DNA of 64,000 nt from CAG-791 sp045546175 (GTDB lineage Bacteria > Bacillota > Clostridia > Lachnospirales > Lachnospiraceae), in NCBI GenBank assembly GCA_045546175.1, contig JAZQCI010000111.1, forward strand, positions 1 to 64,000. Direction: 5' to 3'. The number at the start of each line of letters is the position of its first letter. Positions within the stretch are counted from its first letter, which is position 1. This document shows, piece by piece, positions 25,572-34,600 of the stretch. A model generated the notes under the pieces. It did no database searches and was not told where the DNA came from. It saw nothing but the letters and a program-made list of their open reading frames with translations. Made by a program: the position numbers and the translations under genes.

Positions 25572-26741
25572 ATGAACGAAAAGATTCACCGCGGACCGGT
25601 CTCCCTTTACCTGCACTTCCCTTTTTGTGAGCGGAAGTGCAGGTATTGTGATTTTTTGTCGGGACCGGCCTGCGCAGAAGAAAGAGAAGACTACATAGAA
25701 CTGCTCTGCCGCGAGATCCGTATGCGGGCACCCCAAGTGACAGCGCCCGTCGACACCATCTTTATCGGCGGCGGGACCCCTTCCCTGATGACGCCCGAAC
25801 AGGCAGACCGCCTCATGGAGGCAATCTTCAGTGCCTTCCACGTCATGGACAACGCGGAGATCAGCATGGAAGTTAACCCCGGGACCGCAGATCTCACCAA
25901 ACTCCGCGCATACAGATCGGCCGGGATCAACCGCCTCTCGATCGGCGTCCAGTCCTTCGACGACGCGGATCTCAAACTCCTCGGCCGGATCCACACATCC
26001 GACCAGGCGCGCCGGATCTTCCACATGGCCCGCGAAGCCGGCTTCAGCAATATCAATCTCGATCTGATGTCCGCCCTCCCCGGCCAAAATATAGAAACCT
26101 GGTCCAAAACTCTGCGCGAAGCCGTCGCACTCCAGCCGGAGCACCTGTCCGCTTACAGCCTGATCATCGAAGAAGGCACGCCCTTCGCCAAAATGTTCTC
26201 CCAAAAAGAACTGCCGGCCCTGCCCTCCGAGGAAGAAGACCGCGAAATCTACCATTTCACTAAGAAGTTCCTTGCAGAAAACGGCTACAGACGCTACGAA
26301 ATCTCCAACTACGCCCGCGAAGGGTACGAGTGCAGGCACAACTGCGGCTACTGGACTGGACATGAATACCTGGGCCTTGGCCTCGGCGCCTCCTCAGACC
26401 TGGGAGGCATGCGCTTCAAGAACCCGGACCAGATGTCGCTATATCGCAAACTGATCGAAGAGCGGAACGCAGCCGCACTCCGCTGCGAAAAGCAGGAAAT
26501 GACCAAAGAAGACCGAATAGAAGAATTCATGTACCTCGGCCTTCGCATGACCGATGGCGTATCAGAAAGTGAATTCGAAGAGCGATTCGGCACAAGAATA
26601 GAAGATCAATATGGCGAAGTCCTGCGCAGACATATCTCGCAGAACCTTATTCGCCGCCTTCCCGGGGACAGCGCAAGACTGGAGCTTACTGAATACGGCC
26701 TTGACGTCGCCAACTATGTCATGGCGGACTACCTGCTGTGA
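25572..26741 (+). CDS. hemW: radical SAM heme chaperone HemW
   Basis: The 389-residue protein belongs to the HemN/HemW family. The radical-SAM motif is CERKCRYCDF (about residues 18-27) and FIGGGTPSLM follows near 60. HemW proteins bind and transfer heme; they are often misannotated as coproporphyrinogen oxidase. The length (HemN about 450) and the lepA neighbour favour HemW. The C-terminal HemN-C domain is present to residue 389. Near the 3' end codon usage is rich in GCC/CGC, unlike the AT-richer region that follows. Confidence 0.92.
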   Translation: MNEKIHRGPVSLYLHFPFCERKCRYCDFLSGPACAEEREDYIELLCREIRMRAPQVTAPVDTIFIGGGTPSLMTPEQADRLMEAIFSAFHVMDNAEISMEVNPGTADLTKLRAYRSAGINRLSIGVQSFDDADLKLLGRIHTSDQARRIFHMAREAGFSNINLDLMSALPGQNIETWSKTLREAVALQPEHLSAYSLIIEEGTPFAKMFSQKELPALPSEEEDREIYHFTKKFLAENGYRRYEISNYAREGYECRHNCGYWTGHEYLGLGLGASSDLGGMRFKNPDQMSLYRKLIEERNAAALRCEKQEMTKEDRIEEFMYLGLRMTDGVSESEFEERFGTRIEDQYGEVLRRHISQNLIRRLPGDSARLELTEYGLDVANYVMADYLL

Positions 26742-26961
26742 ACTACCTGCTGCCTATACATATTGCTATGAAGCGAACAGAAAGCCGTTCTAACTCTGTT
26801 CATAGATTCGGAGCCTGAGGTCCCATGATCGGCCGCGATGATCAGCCGCCGCAGGTTCACGCAAGGGCGGCGTCAAGTGTGGAATTTTATAAAAGTTAGG
26901 CTTGTCTAAACAATGTTGATAAATTTTGAACACAAAATTTTCTCTATATCTTTTTTTAAAA

Positions 26962-26994
26962 CCCTTCTTCGGTGGATATTCCACTGAAGAAGGG
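26962..26994 (-). terminator. 15-bp stem palindrome, first copy
   Basis: CCCTTCTTCGGTGGA pairs with TCCACTGAAGAAGGG (one wobble) around TAT. On the minus strand it is followed by TTTTAAAAAAAG, so it is terminator-like in that direction, facing hemW's end. It is almost identical to the copy 85 bases downstream. Confidence 0.55.
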
Positions 26995-27046
26995 GACAGA
27001 AACAGACCTATATACCCCTATAGATGTCATAGTACCCTTTCCCAAG

Positions 27047-27084
27047 CCCTTCTTCGGTGGAATATCCACCGAAGAAGGGTTTTT
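27047..27084 (+). terminator. 15-bp stem palindrome, second copy, with T-run
   Basis: CCCTTCTTCGGTGGA pairs perfectly with TCCACCGAAGAAGGG around ATA, followed by five T's. It works as a plus-strand terminator, plausibly for hemW. The pair of opposed copies brackets 52 bases (26995-27046) that could be a very short transcript or nothing. Confidence 0.75.
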
Positions 27085-27205
27085 AAAGAGCACTATGGCG
27101 TTTTAAAATGGACGAATAAACGGCAATATTTTGACAAATAAACGTATTATGAATGATTTTAACAGTTACCTATTGATTCATGAGACCTTCCAAACTAAAT
27201 GGCAG

Positions 27206-27234
27206 TTGAATAATTAACTTTGAAGGTTTATAAT
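27206..27234 (+). promoter_or_regulatory. sigma-A promoter of comM-dprA
   Basis: TTGAAT (27206-27211) and TATAAT (27229-27234) are 17 bases apart, a near-consensus promoter. Transcription from about 27241 would give a 130-base leader. Confidence 0.75.
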
Positions 27235-27245
27235 CGACACATCTC

Positions 27246-27275
27246 ACAAATCCCATTCTTTCTTTCGGGATTTGT
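27246..27275 (+). promoter_or_regulatory. hairpin at the start of the comM leader
   Basis: ACAAATCCC pairs with GGGATTTGT around a 12-base pyrimidine-rich loop, just after the predicted transcription start. It may protect the 5' end of the mRNA or regulate it; no T-run follows directly. Confidence 0.4.
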
Positions 27276-27369
27276 ACCAATCATTTCTGAGTTGTCTTTC
27301 CGGTTCCGGAGAAATATCTCAAGAGAAAACATTTTGTAACCGTAGAAATAGTTTTAAGTAGGAGGTGTT

Positions 27370-29067
27370 ATGTACAGTAGTATACTCACAGGGGCAGTTC
27401 ATGGGATTGACAGCTATTTGATGAAAGTAGAGACTGATATTTCTAATGGACTTCCTTCGTTCAACATGGTGGGATTCATGAGCGGTGAGATGAGAGAAGC
27501 AGGAGAGCGAGTACGCGTTGCGCTCAAAAATCTGGGAATTCATATGCCGCCACAGAGGATCACGGTAAATTTATCCCCCGCAGGGATTCCTAAAAGAGGC
27601 ATACTGGTTGACTTACCGGTGTGTGTCGGACTTCTGGTTTGCCTTGATTATTTGCAGCCAGAAGCGACGGAAGGCGTACTTGTAGCAGGTGAACTGGGCT
27701 TAAACGGTGAAATTCGACCGGTGAAAGGAATTCTGCCGATTGTCGCAGAGGCAAAAAATAAAGGAGTTTCGACATGTTTAGTTCCTAACGGAAATCTCTC
27801 AGAGGGGGCACTTGTTCACGGAATACGAGTTGTCGGCGTAAGAACTTTGGCCGAGATGGTTAACTATTTGAGAAAAAATCAAAAAGAAAGAGACAGTTTC
27901 CTGCCGCCTGCTGAAGTGGATGCCGGACAACTCCTCTCAAAGGCCGTCAATAAAGCATATCCGGATTTTTCAACCGTGCATGGCCAGAGACAGGCCAAAA
28001 AAGTGCTGGAGATCGCTGCAGCGGGCTTTCATAATGTACTTATGATGGGGCCTCCCGGAACAGGGAAAAGCATGCTGGCCAGATGCCTGCCGGGAATCCT
28101 GCCGCCTCTGACTCAAGAAGAAGCATTAGAAATAACAAGGATCTACAGCGTTTCAGGCCGGCTGCCTGAAGAAACGGCATTGATCACCGAAAGGCCGTTT
28201 ATTGCACCTCATCACTCTGTAACAAGAGCAGTTCTGATAGGAGGAGGGAACATTCCGTCTCCCGGACTCATCACATTAGCGCATCTGGGCGTCCTGTTTC
28301 TGGATGAAATATCAGAATACTCACTTCCGGATCTCAATTCATTGAGAGAACCGTTGGAAAATCACGAAATTATAATAAGAAGACTCTTCGGCACATATCG
28401 CTATCCTGCCAGACCCCTTTTAATAGCGGCAGCGAATCCGTGCCCGTGTGGATACTATCCCGATATGAACCGTTGTACCTGTACGCCGAGAGAAGTACAG
28501 AAGTATCAGAGAAAAATAAGCGGCCCACTGATGGACAGAATTGACTTCAGAGTTCATGTCAGCAGAGTAAGCGCTGATGATCTTCAGGGAAGTGATTCGG
28601 AAGAGAGCAGCGAAACCATCCGCGAGCGTGTTATGGAAGCTATCGAAAGGCAGAAAAAACGCTTCAAAGGAACACCTTTTAACTATAATTCAGATATGAC
28701 TCCGGATGCGCTGGAGCACTTCTGTCCTCTGAATTCACTGCTCGCCGAAAAAATGAAAGGTGTTTATGAGCGTCTCGGTATGAGCATGCGTTCTTATCAC
28801 AAAACACTGAAAATGGCGAGAACGATCGCCGATCTGAACGGAAGAGAAATGATTCTGGAGAGAGATCTCATGACAGCAGTAGGCTTTCGCCTGCCTGAAT
28901 ACAGTGAAGATGAGTATTCTTCGGGAAGAGAATTTGAACCGGGAAAAAGAATTGAGCATAAAGCTGTAAATTACAATGTAAATGCCGGCGGAAACACTTC
29001 TGCCGTATGTGAGAGCGAGGGATATTACGGGATCGAAGAATGGTGCGAGAGCGAGGGGGACAAGTAA
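27370..29067 (+). CDS. comM: YifB/ComM family magnesium-chelatase-like AAA+ ATPase
   Basis: The 565-residue protein has an N-terminal Lon-substrate-like domain (MYSSILTGAVHGIDSYLMKVE) and an AAA+ domain with Walker A GPPGTGKSMLARCLPG near residue 226 and Walker B LFLDEISEY near 310. A four-cysteine cluster CPCGYYPDMNRCTC near 357 is typical. ComM is a helicase that extends recombining DNA during natural transformation. It is followed directly by dprA, another transformation gene. GC content of both is visibly lower than in flanking genes. The last 50 residues are less conserved, with a Cys/Glu-rich end. Confidence 0.93.
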   Translation: MYSSILTGAVHGIDSYLMKVETDISNGLPSFNMVGFMSGEMREAGERVRVALKNLGIHMPPQRITVNLSPAGIPKRGILVDLPVCVGLLVCLDYLQPEATEGVLVAGELGLNGEIRPVKGILPIVAEAKNKGVSTCLVPNGNLSEGALVHGIRVVGVRTLAEMVNYLRKNQKERDSFLPPAEVDAGQLLSKAVNKAYPDFSTVHGQRQAKKVLEIAAAGFHNVLMMGPPGTGKSMLARCLPGILPPLTQEEALEITRIYSVSGRLPEETALITERPFIAPHHSVTRAVLIGGGNIPSPGLITLAHLGVLFLDEISEYSLPDLNSLREPLENHEIIIRRLFGTYRYPARPLLIAAANPCPCGYYPDMNRCTCTPREVQKYQRKISGPLMDRIDFRVHVSRVSADDLQGSDSEESSETIRERVMEAIERQKKRFKGTPFNYNSDMTPDALEHFCPLNSLLAEKMKGVYERLGMSMRSYHKTLKMARTIADLNGREMILERDLMTAVGFRLPEYSEDEYSSGREFEPGKRIEHKAVNYNVNAGGNTSAVCESEGYYGIEEWCESEGDK

Positions 29068-30221
29068 TGGAAGAAAGAACAATTAATCCATATGCTTACT
29101 GGCTCTCATGTGTCAAAGGAGTCGGCAACGTCACGATAAAGGCACTCATGGAGAGCGTAAGCGGCGCCGAAGAAGTCTACAACATGTCAGAGGAAGAAAT
29201 ATGCATGTGCCTGGTAGATAAACTCCGAAGCAACAACATAGCAGTGAGCAAGGCCTGCAGTATTGAAGTGGCAAAAAACTGTGATCCCCTTGAGGAAGCC
29301 GAAAAACTGAAGGAAAAAGGTATTGGTTTCGTATGTCAGGAGGACAGTTGGTTTCCGAAGAAACTCAGGGACATTTCGGACAGTCCTTACGCGCTTTATT
29401 ATAAAGGAGAGCTTCCGCCGGAAGATATTCCTGCCGTAGCGATAATAGGTTCTCGAAATTGTTCCGGATATGGCAGAGAACAGGCTCGCATATTTGCGGA
29501 AAGGCTGGCTGAGAGAGGAATTGCAGTGATCAGCGGCATGGCAAGGGGCGTTGACGGAATCGCAGGAAAAGCTGCTGTTGTTTCGGGAGGAAGATCCTAT
29601 GCAGTACTCGGATGCGGTGTAGATGTGGTCTATCCGATGGATAACAAAGAGTTGTACGATCTTTTAGCAAAAAAGGGCGGGCTGCTCTCAGAGAACAGGC
29701 CCGGCACACATCCCCGATCATCGTTGTTTCCCAGAAGGAACAGGCTGATTAGCGGGCTGGCGGATGCAGTATTGGTCATCGAGGCGAGAAGAAGGTCAGG
29801 AACTGTGATCACGGTTGATGCCGCACTTGAACAGGGGCGCGAGATCTTTGCTTTGCCTGGGAGAGTGAGCGATGCATTAAGTGACGGATGCAATGTTCTC
29901 ATAGCGCAGGGCGCAGGAATAGCCTGCTCACCGGATACAATTATTGAACATTTCTTTGGCGTGAGTGACAGCGGCACGGATCTTTATGAAAAGAAGAGAA
30001 AGCAGAGAAATCGAAGAAGGGATGAACTGTCCGGCATGGAGGCGGTGCTGTTCGATGCGCTTGGGTGTGGAGATATCATGGAGATGGATTTCCTGATTGG
30101 CAGAGTAGAGAGTATTCTGGGAAAGCATATCGACGCAGAGGAGTTTACTGCCTGCATGATGGGACTGCAGATGAAGGGCCTCGCCGAAGAAATCGGAATC
30201 GGCCATTACAGAGGAATCTGA
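29067..30221 (+). CDS. dprA: DNA-processing protein DprA
   Basis: Loads RecA on incoming single-stranded DNA. The ATG at 29067 overlaps the comM stop as TAATG and has GAGGGGGA upstream, so translation is coupled; the protein has 384 residues. The Rossmann-like core shows AIIGSRNCSGYGREQAR near residue 118, ISGMARGVDGIAGKAA near 150, and ENRPGTHPRSSLFPRRNRLISG near 210 (region only). A winged-helix C terminus is expected at about 320-384. It lies in the AT-richer block with comM. Confidence 0.94.
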   Translation: MEERTINPYAYWLSCVKGVGNVTIKALMESVSGAEEVYNMSEEEICMCLVDKLRSNNIAVSKACSIEVAKNCDPLEEAEKLKEKGIGFVCQEDSWFPKKLRDISDSPYALYYKGELPPEDIPAVAIIGSRNCSGYGREQARIFAERLAERGIAVISGMARGVDGIAGKAAVVSGGRSYAVLGCGVDVVYPMDNKELYDLLAKKGGLLSENRPGTHPRSSLFPRRNRLISGLADAVLVIEARRRSGTVITVDAALEQGREIFALPGRVSDALSDGCNVLIAQGAGIACSPDTIIEHFFGVSDSGTDLYEKKRKQRNRRRDELSGMEAVLFDALGCGDIMEMDFLIGRVESILGKHIDAEEFTACMMGLQMKGLAEEIGIGHYRGI

Positions 30222-30328
30222 CCAAACTCGAGAATCGCCCCACAGCAAATCCACAGTAAATCCACCGTAAATCTCCCACAAATCCCCATAAGAGGCGTCA
30301 GTTCCTCTCTCAAGTTTAATTCGGAACA
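30222..30328. other. short direct-repeat tract before the hisS promoter
   Basis: Four imperfect copies of a 10-11 base unit, consensus CAAATCCACAGT, lie at about 30245-30287, immediately after dprA. No hairpin terminator is obvious. No T-box consensus is seen before hisS. Confidence 0.4.
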
Positions 30329-30357
30329 TTGATTTCACAGTTGATTAATTGTACAAT
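30329..30357 (+). promoter_or_regulatory. sigma-A promoter of hisS-aspS
   Basis: TTGATT (30329-30334) and TACAAT (30352-30357) are 17 bases apart, about 70 bases before the hisS start. Confidence 0.7.
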
Positions 30358-30426
30358 GAATTGTTGTGAATACAGTAGATGTACGAAACGAACCATTTAA
30401 GAATAGAGAAAGGAACTGACATAATC

Positions 30427-31689
30427 ATGGCACTGATCAAGAAACCGGTCACAGGCATGAAGGACATCCTGCCCGCAGAGATGGAGATCCGCGACTACTG
30501 CATCTCCGTCATCAAGAAGACGTATGCGGAGTTCGGATTTCAGTCCATCGAGACGCCCTGTGTTGAGAATATCGCAAACCTGACAAGTAAGCAGGGCGGA
30601 GACAACGAGAAGCTGATCTTCAAGATCCTCAAGAGAGGCGAGAAGCTGAAGCTTGAAGAAGCGCAGAGCGAAGCGGACCTGGTTGACGGGGGACTGCGGT
30701 ATGATCTGACAGTTCCGCTCGTTCGCTATTTTGCCGCGCACCAGAACGAACTGCCCATGCCTTTCAAGGCGCTGCAGATGGGCAACGTGTGGAGAGCGGA
30801 CCGCCCGCAGAAGGGCAGATACCGCCAGTTCATGCAGTGCGACATCGACATCATCGGCGAGCCGAGCAACCTCGCGGAGATCGAGCTGATCCTGGCGACG
30901 ACGACAACGCTCGGAAACCTGGGCTTCAAGAACTTCCAGATCCGCATCAATGAGAGGCGCATCCTCAAGGCGATGGCCGCCTACAGCGGATTCCCGGAGG
31001 ATAGATACACGGATGTTTTCATCATCCTGGACAAGATGGACAAGATCGGCCTGGACGGCGCGGCGCAGGAACTCATCGACGAGGGATTTACCGAAGAGAT
31101 GAGAGACCGCTACGTGAGCCTGTTCGAAGGACTGCAGGACGCCCAGGACCAGCTGGCTTACCTCGAAGAGAAGCTGGAAGGCTTCATCGAGCCCGACGTG
31201 ATCCCGACGTTGCGCGAAGTCATGGAGAGCGTCGACGGGACAAAGACCGCGGACTTCCGGATCGTCTTTGACCCCACAATCGTGAGAGGCATGTCCTACT
31301 ACACGGGAACGATCTTCGAGATCGCAATGCCCGAGCTGGGCATCAGCTGCGGAGGCGGCGGCCGCTACGACGGCATGGTCGGCAAGTTCACGGGCAAGGA
31401 CGTTCCGGCCTGCGGCTTCTCCATCGGCTTTGAGAGAATCATCCTTATCCTTATGGAGCAGGGATTCAAGATTCCCGGAAGCCCGGTCAAGAAGGCATAT
31501 CTCATCGAGAAGAACATGCCCGCCGAGCGCCTGTGCGAAGTGATCCGGCAGGCCCAGAAAGAGAGAGCCGAGGGCACGCAGGTGCTGATCGCCCGCATGG
31601 CCAAGAATAAAAAGTTCCAGAAACAGCAGATGGCGGAGAGAGGTTTTGAACAGTTTGAGGAGTTCTACCGCAATCCGATCAACAAATAA
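30427..31689 (+). CDS. hisS: histidine-tRNA ligase
   Basis: A class II aminoacyl-tRNA synthetase of 420 residues. Motif-level evidence: KKPVTGMKDILP at the start, LRYDLTVPLVRYFA, NVWRADRPQKGRYRQF (motif 2), GMSYYTGTIFEI (histidine-binding), and GFSIGFERI (motif 3). The ATG at 30427 gives the normal N terminus with AAAGGAAC upstream; an ATG at 30379 would add 16 unlikely residues. aspS follows, the standard hisS-aspS pair. Confidence 0.95.
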   Translation: MALIKKPVTGMKDILPAEMEIRDYCISVIKKTYAEFGFQSIETPCVENIANLTSKQGGDNEKLIFKILKRGEKLKLEEAQSEADLVDGGLRYDLTVPLVRYFAAHQNELPMPFKALQMGNVWRADRPQKGRYRQFMQCDIDIIGEPSNLAEIELILATTTTLGNLGFKNFQIRINERRILKAMAAYSGFPEDRYTDVFIILDKMDKIGLDGAAQELIDEGFTEEMRDRYVSLFEGLQDAQDQLAYLEEKLEGFIEPDVIPTLREVMESVDGTKTADFRIVFDPTIVRGMSYYTGTIFEIAMPELGISCGGGGRYDGMVGKFTGKDVPACGFSIGFERIILILMEQGFKIPGSPVKKAYLIEKNMPAERLCEVIRQAQKERAEGTQVLIARMAKNKKFQKQQMAERGFEQFEEFYRNPINK

Positions 31690-31710
31690 CAGGAGGAAAT
31701 GAGAGTAGTC

Positions 31711-33507
31711 ATGGCTGAGTCTATGTTGGGATTAAAGCGCACATGCAGATGCGCCGAACTTAGTGAAGCAAACGTAGGGCAGACCGTCACCGTCATGGGA
31801 TGGGTGGCAAAACAGAGAAACAAGGGAGGCCTTGTCTTCGTAGACCTGCGCGACAGAAGCGGCATCGTACAGCTGATCTATGAGGAGACAGAGTGCGGGG
31901 CTGAGAATTTTGCCAAGGCTGAGAAGATGAGAGCGGAATTCGTCGTCGCGGCAGTGGGAACCGTCTGCAAGAGAGAAGCGGTCAACGAAAACATCGCGAC
32001 CGGACAGATCGAGATCCGGGTCAAAGAGACCAGAATCCTCTCCGAGTCCGAGACACCGCCCTTCCACATCGTGGAGAACAGCAATACCAAGGAAGATCTG
32101 CGCCTCAAATACAGAAGCCTGGACCTTCGCCGTCCCGATATGCAGAGAAGGCTGATCCTCAGAAGCCAGATGATCCAGAACATGAGAGAGTTCATGGCCG
32201 GAGAGGGCTTCCTCGAGATCGAGACCCCTATCCTGTGCAAGTCCACTCCCGAGGGAGCGAGAGACTACCTGGTGCCCAGCCGCGTGCACCCCGGCAATTT
32301 CTATGCTTTGCCCCAGTCTCCGCAGCTCTTCAAGCAGCTGCTGATGTGCTCCGGCTTTGACCGGTATTTCCAGATCGCCAAGTGCTTCCGCGACGAGGAC
32401 CTTCGCGCGGACAGACAGCCCGAGTTCACCCAGGCCGATATGGAACTGTCCTTCGTAGACGTGGACGACGTCATCGATGTCAACGAGAGACTGATCCAGT
32501 ATGTGGCTAAGAAGACCTTTGACCTGGATGTCGAACTTCCCCTTCCCAGAATGAAGTGGATCGACGCCATGAACGACTACGGCTCCGACAAGCCCGACAC
32601 ACGCTTTGGCATGAAGCTCGTGGACATCACGGACGTGGTCAAGGACTGCGGCTTCGCGGTGCTGGCCGATGCGGCAGCCATGAAGAACGGCTCCGTGCGC
32701 GGCATCAACGTCAAGGGACAAGGCGGCATGGCCAGAAAGAAGATCGACGCGCTGGTCACTTTCGCCAAGGGCTACGGCGCAAAGGGCCTGCCTTACATCC
32801 AGCTCAAGGATGACGGCAGCGTCAAGTGCTCTTTTGCCAAATTCATGACGGAGGACGAGATTAAAGCCATCGTCGAGAGAATGGGCGGCGAAAAGGGCGA
32901 CTTACTGCTGATCGCGGCTGACCAGAACAAGATCGTCTGGAACGTCCTGGGTGCACTCAGACTCAAACTCGGCGAAGAACTGGGCCTGATCGACCACAAC
33001 AAGTTCAACTTCCTGTGGGTCGTGGAGTTCCCGCTGCTCGAATGGAGCGACGAGGAGGAGAGATTCGTCGCCATGCACCATCCCTTCACCATGCCCATGG
33101 ATGAGGACTGGCACCTGATTGACTCCGATCCCGGCGCCGTCAGAGCCAAGGCCTACGACATCGTCCTCAACGGCGTAGAGCTGGGTGGCGGCAGCGTCAG
33201 AATCCACCAGAACGACATCCAGGAGAAGATGTTCGAAGTCATCGGACTTAAGCCCGAAGAAGCGCAGGAGAAGTTCGGATTCCTCCTGACCGCGTTCAAG
33301 TACGGAGTACCGCCGCACGCGGGACTGGCTTACGGCATCGACCGCTTTGCGATGCTGATGACCGGCGCGGAGAGCATCCGCGACGTCATGGCCTTCCCCA
33401 AGAACAAAGACGCCGTCGACCTGATGAGCGAAGCTCCCAACGTCGTCGACGAGAAGCAGCTTGAGGAGCTGTCCATCGCGATCATCAAGACGGAAGAGGC
33501 AGAGTAA
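31711..33507 (+). CDS. aspS: aspartate-tRNA ligase (bacterial type)
   Basis: A 598-residue class II synthetase with an N-terminal anticodon-binding OB domain, the catalytic core, and the GAD insertion of bacterial AspRS. Visible motifs: FRDEDLRADRQPEFTQ (motif 2 region), GGGSVRIHQNDIQ, and GLAYGIDRFAMLM (motif 3). The start MAESMLGLKRT at 31711 fits the family better than the ATG at 31699, which is only two bases from AGGAGG. Whether the enzyme discriminates Asp from Asn tRNA cannot be judged. Confidence 0.95.
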   Translation: MAESMLGLKRTCRCAELSEANVGQTVTVMGWVAKQRNKGGLVFVDLRDRSGIVQLIYEETECGAENFAKAEKMRAEFVVAAVGTVCKREAVNENIATGQIEIRVKETRILSESETPPFHIVENSNTKEDLRLKYRSLDLRRPDMQRRLILRSQMIQNMREFMAGEGFLEIETPILCKSTPEGARDYLVPSRVHPGNFYALPQSPQLFKQLLMCSGFDRYFQIAKCFRDEDLRADRQPEFTQADMELSFVDVDDVIDVNERLIQYVAKKTFDLDVELPLPRMKWIDAMNDYGSDKPDTRFGMKLVDITDVVKDCGFAVLADAAAMKNGSVRGINVKGQGGMARKKIDALVTFAKGYGAKGLPYIQLKDDGSVKCSFAKFMTEDEIKAIVERMGGEKGDLLLIAADQNKIVWNVLGALRLKLGEELGLIDHNKFNFLWVVEFPLLEWSDEEERFVAMHHPFTMPMDEDWHLIDSDPGAVRAKAYDIVLNGVELGGGSVRIHQNDIQEKMFEVIGLKPEEAQEKFGFLLTAFKYGVPPHAGLAYGIDRFAMLMTGAESIRDVMAFPKNKDAVDLMSEAPNVVDEKQLEELSIAIIKTEEAE

Positions 33508-33533
33508 ACAAAATAGATTATGCACTGTTACAT

Positions 33534-33563
33534 AGACCGGTTTCGAAAGAGGCCGGTCTTTTT
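33534..33563 (+). terminator. terminator after aspS
   Basis: AGACCGG pairs with CCGGTCT through a 12-base loop region containing GAAA, followed by five T's. It ends the hisS-aspS operon. Confidence 0.8.
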
Positions 33564-33663
33564 GTAGTCCGCCCGGATAAATAAGCGATGGAAATTACTT
33601 GCTTCGGTCTAGCCTGGATAAGGACAGTAGAAGTTTTGCATAAATATAGACACCTGTAGACTT

Positions 33664-34329
33664 TCAATGCCGACAGGTTTTCGCAAGCGGAACATAACTG
33701 CAAACACTGAGACAATACCCGGCAGGGGCCTCGCAATCAGTCAGATAAACCTGCCGGTTTGACCCCGGCACAACAATTCTTCCATGTTCTAAATCCGGAT
33801 CATAACTGCCGAATGGCACTGCCAATCCGCGTCCGGTCAGTTTTATATAGCTCTCTCTGGCAGTCCAATAGCGGCAGAAGAGAAGAAGGGCAGTTGAAAC
33901 TTTGCCTTGGTCCACAAGTGAATGGAGAGACTTTCGCTCCGTCTCCGAGAAGAAGTGGTCCGCAATCTTCAGTGCCTTTCCGGGATCCGACGGGATTTCC
34001 TGCAGATCAATGCCGACCGGCTGGGGCTCAGTGCCGCCACAGATCATACCGCAGACTGCATATCTGCCGGAATGGGAGATATTATAGTGGAAATCGGGAT
34101 AATCCGGGAAATAGGGCTTTCCCTCCGGTGTGCGCTTAAGGCCGGCGAGCTCTTCCGGAGAAGGCTTGCTGCCGAGATAGAATGCAAGCGCTTTGGCGGT
34201 CAACTCGAGTGACGCTTCCGATTCGCGCTTTCTGCGAGCGGATGCCGCTCCGGCGTGCCCAGGCATAATTTCTGCAAAAAACAGTCTCAGATAATAGGTT
34301 GAATGCTCAGATCTGTAGTCATTACTCAT
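33664..34329 (-). CDS. 4'-phosphopantetheinyl transferase superfamily protein
   Basis: Transfers phosphopantetheine from CoA to carrier proteins. In the 221-residue Sfp-like protein the magnesium-binding motif VGIDLQEI is near residue 104 and the WxxKE-like motif reads YWTARESYIKLTGRGL near 145, with Arg in place of the usual Lys. HYNISHSGRYAVC near 82 is also typical. The start at 34329 has GGAG seven bases upstream; upstream in-frame ATGs lack a site. It stands alone on the minus strand; no polyketide or peptide synthetase is nearby, so its carrier protein is unknown. Confidence 0.88.
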   Translation of the reverse strand: MSNDYRSEHSTYYLRLFFAEIMPGHAGAASARRKRESEASLELTAKALAFYLGSKPSPEELAGLKRTPEGKPYFPDYPDFHYNISHSGRYAVCGMICGGTEPQPVGIDLQEIPSDPGKALKIADHFFSETERKSLHSLVDQGKVSTALLLFCRYWTARESYIKLTGRGLAVPFGSYDPDLEHGRIVVPGSNRQVYLTDCEAPAGYCLSVCSYVPLAKTCRH

Positions 34330-34400
34330 GAATTTACTCCAATAAGTTTGTTCTAAAACTTTTATATACGAATTTGCAGATTCCGTCAAACAAGTCATGC

Positions 34401-34417
34401 GGCTCGCGCCGCGAGCC
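34401..34417 (+). repeat. dispersed hairpin GGCTCGC-GCC-GCGAGCC, copy A
   Basis: A perfect 7-bp stem with triloop, followed by TTGAAT, in the gap between the Sfp-like gene and secDF. The same hairpin and flank recur at 45457, 51208, 56188 and 57889. Confidence 0.6.
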
Positions 34418-34478
34418 TTGAATATTAATTAGAAAGTTGATAAAACCGGCAACAGCAGAAATAATTGCCAATTATCAT

Positions 34479-34507
34479 TTTACATTAATGTCTCCAAGTG
34501 CTATAAT
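34479..34507 (+). promoter_or_regulatory. sigma-A promoter of secDF
   Basis: TTTACA (34479-34484) and TATAAT (34502-34507) are 17 bases apart. The leader of about 87 bases contains a GCAAAAA/TTTTTGC hairpin at 34530-34558 before AAAGGAG and the ATG. Confidence 0.75.
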
Positions 34508-34600
34508 TTCAAAGGTTATAGGCTTTTGGGCAAAAACCGATAAATCCGTGCTTTTTGCAGAAAAGACCTGTAGGCACTGAAAGATAAAAGGAGATGTAAC

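Larger units (their letters stand above)
26742..27205. other. gene-free AT-rich region between hemW and comM
   Basis: This gap has no supported coding region. It holds two nearly identical palindromes (26962-26994 and 27047-27084, listed separately). A short GC-rich part near 26810-26870 contains GATCGGCCGCGATGATCAGCCG-like self-complementary sequence. Base composition drops sharply compared with upstream genes, and the AT-richer comM-dprA block begins here. I see no transposase fragment or tRNA. Confidence 0.5.

Noticed and set aside
30222..30426. T-box leader for hisS-aspS
   Set aside because: No T-box core sequence or specifier-loop-like structure was seen; a plain sigma-A promoter with a 70-base leader is enough.
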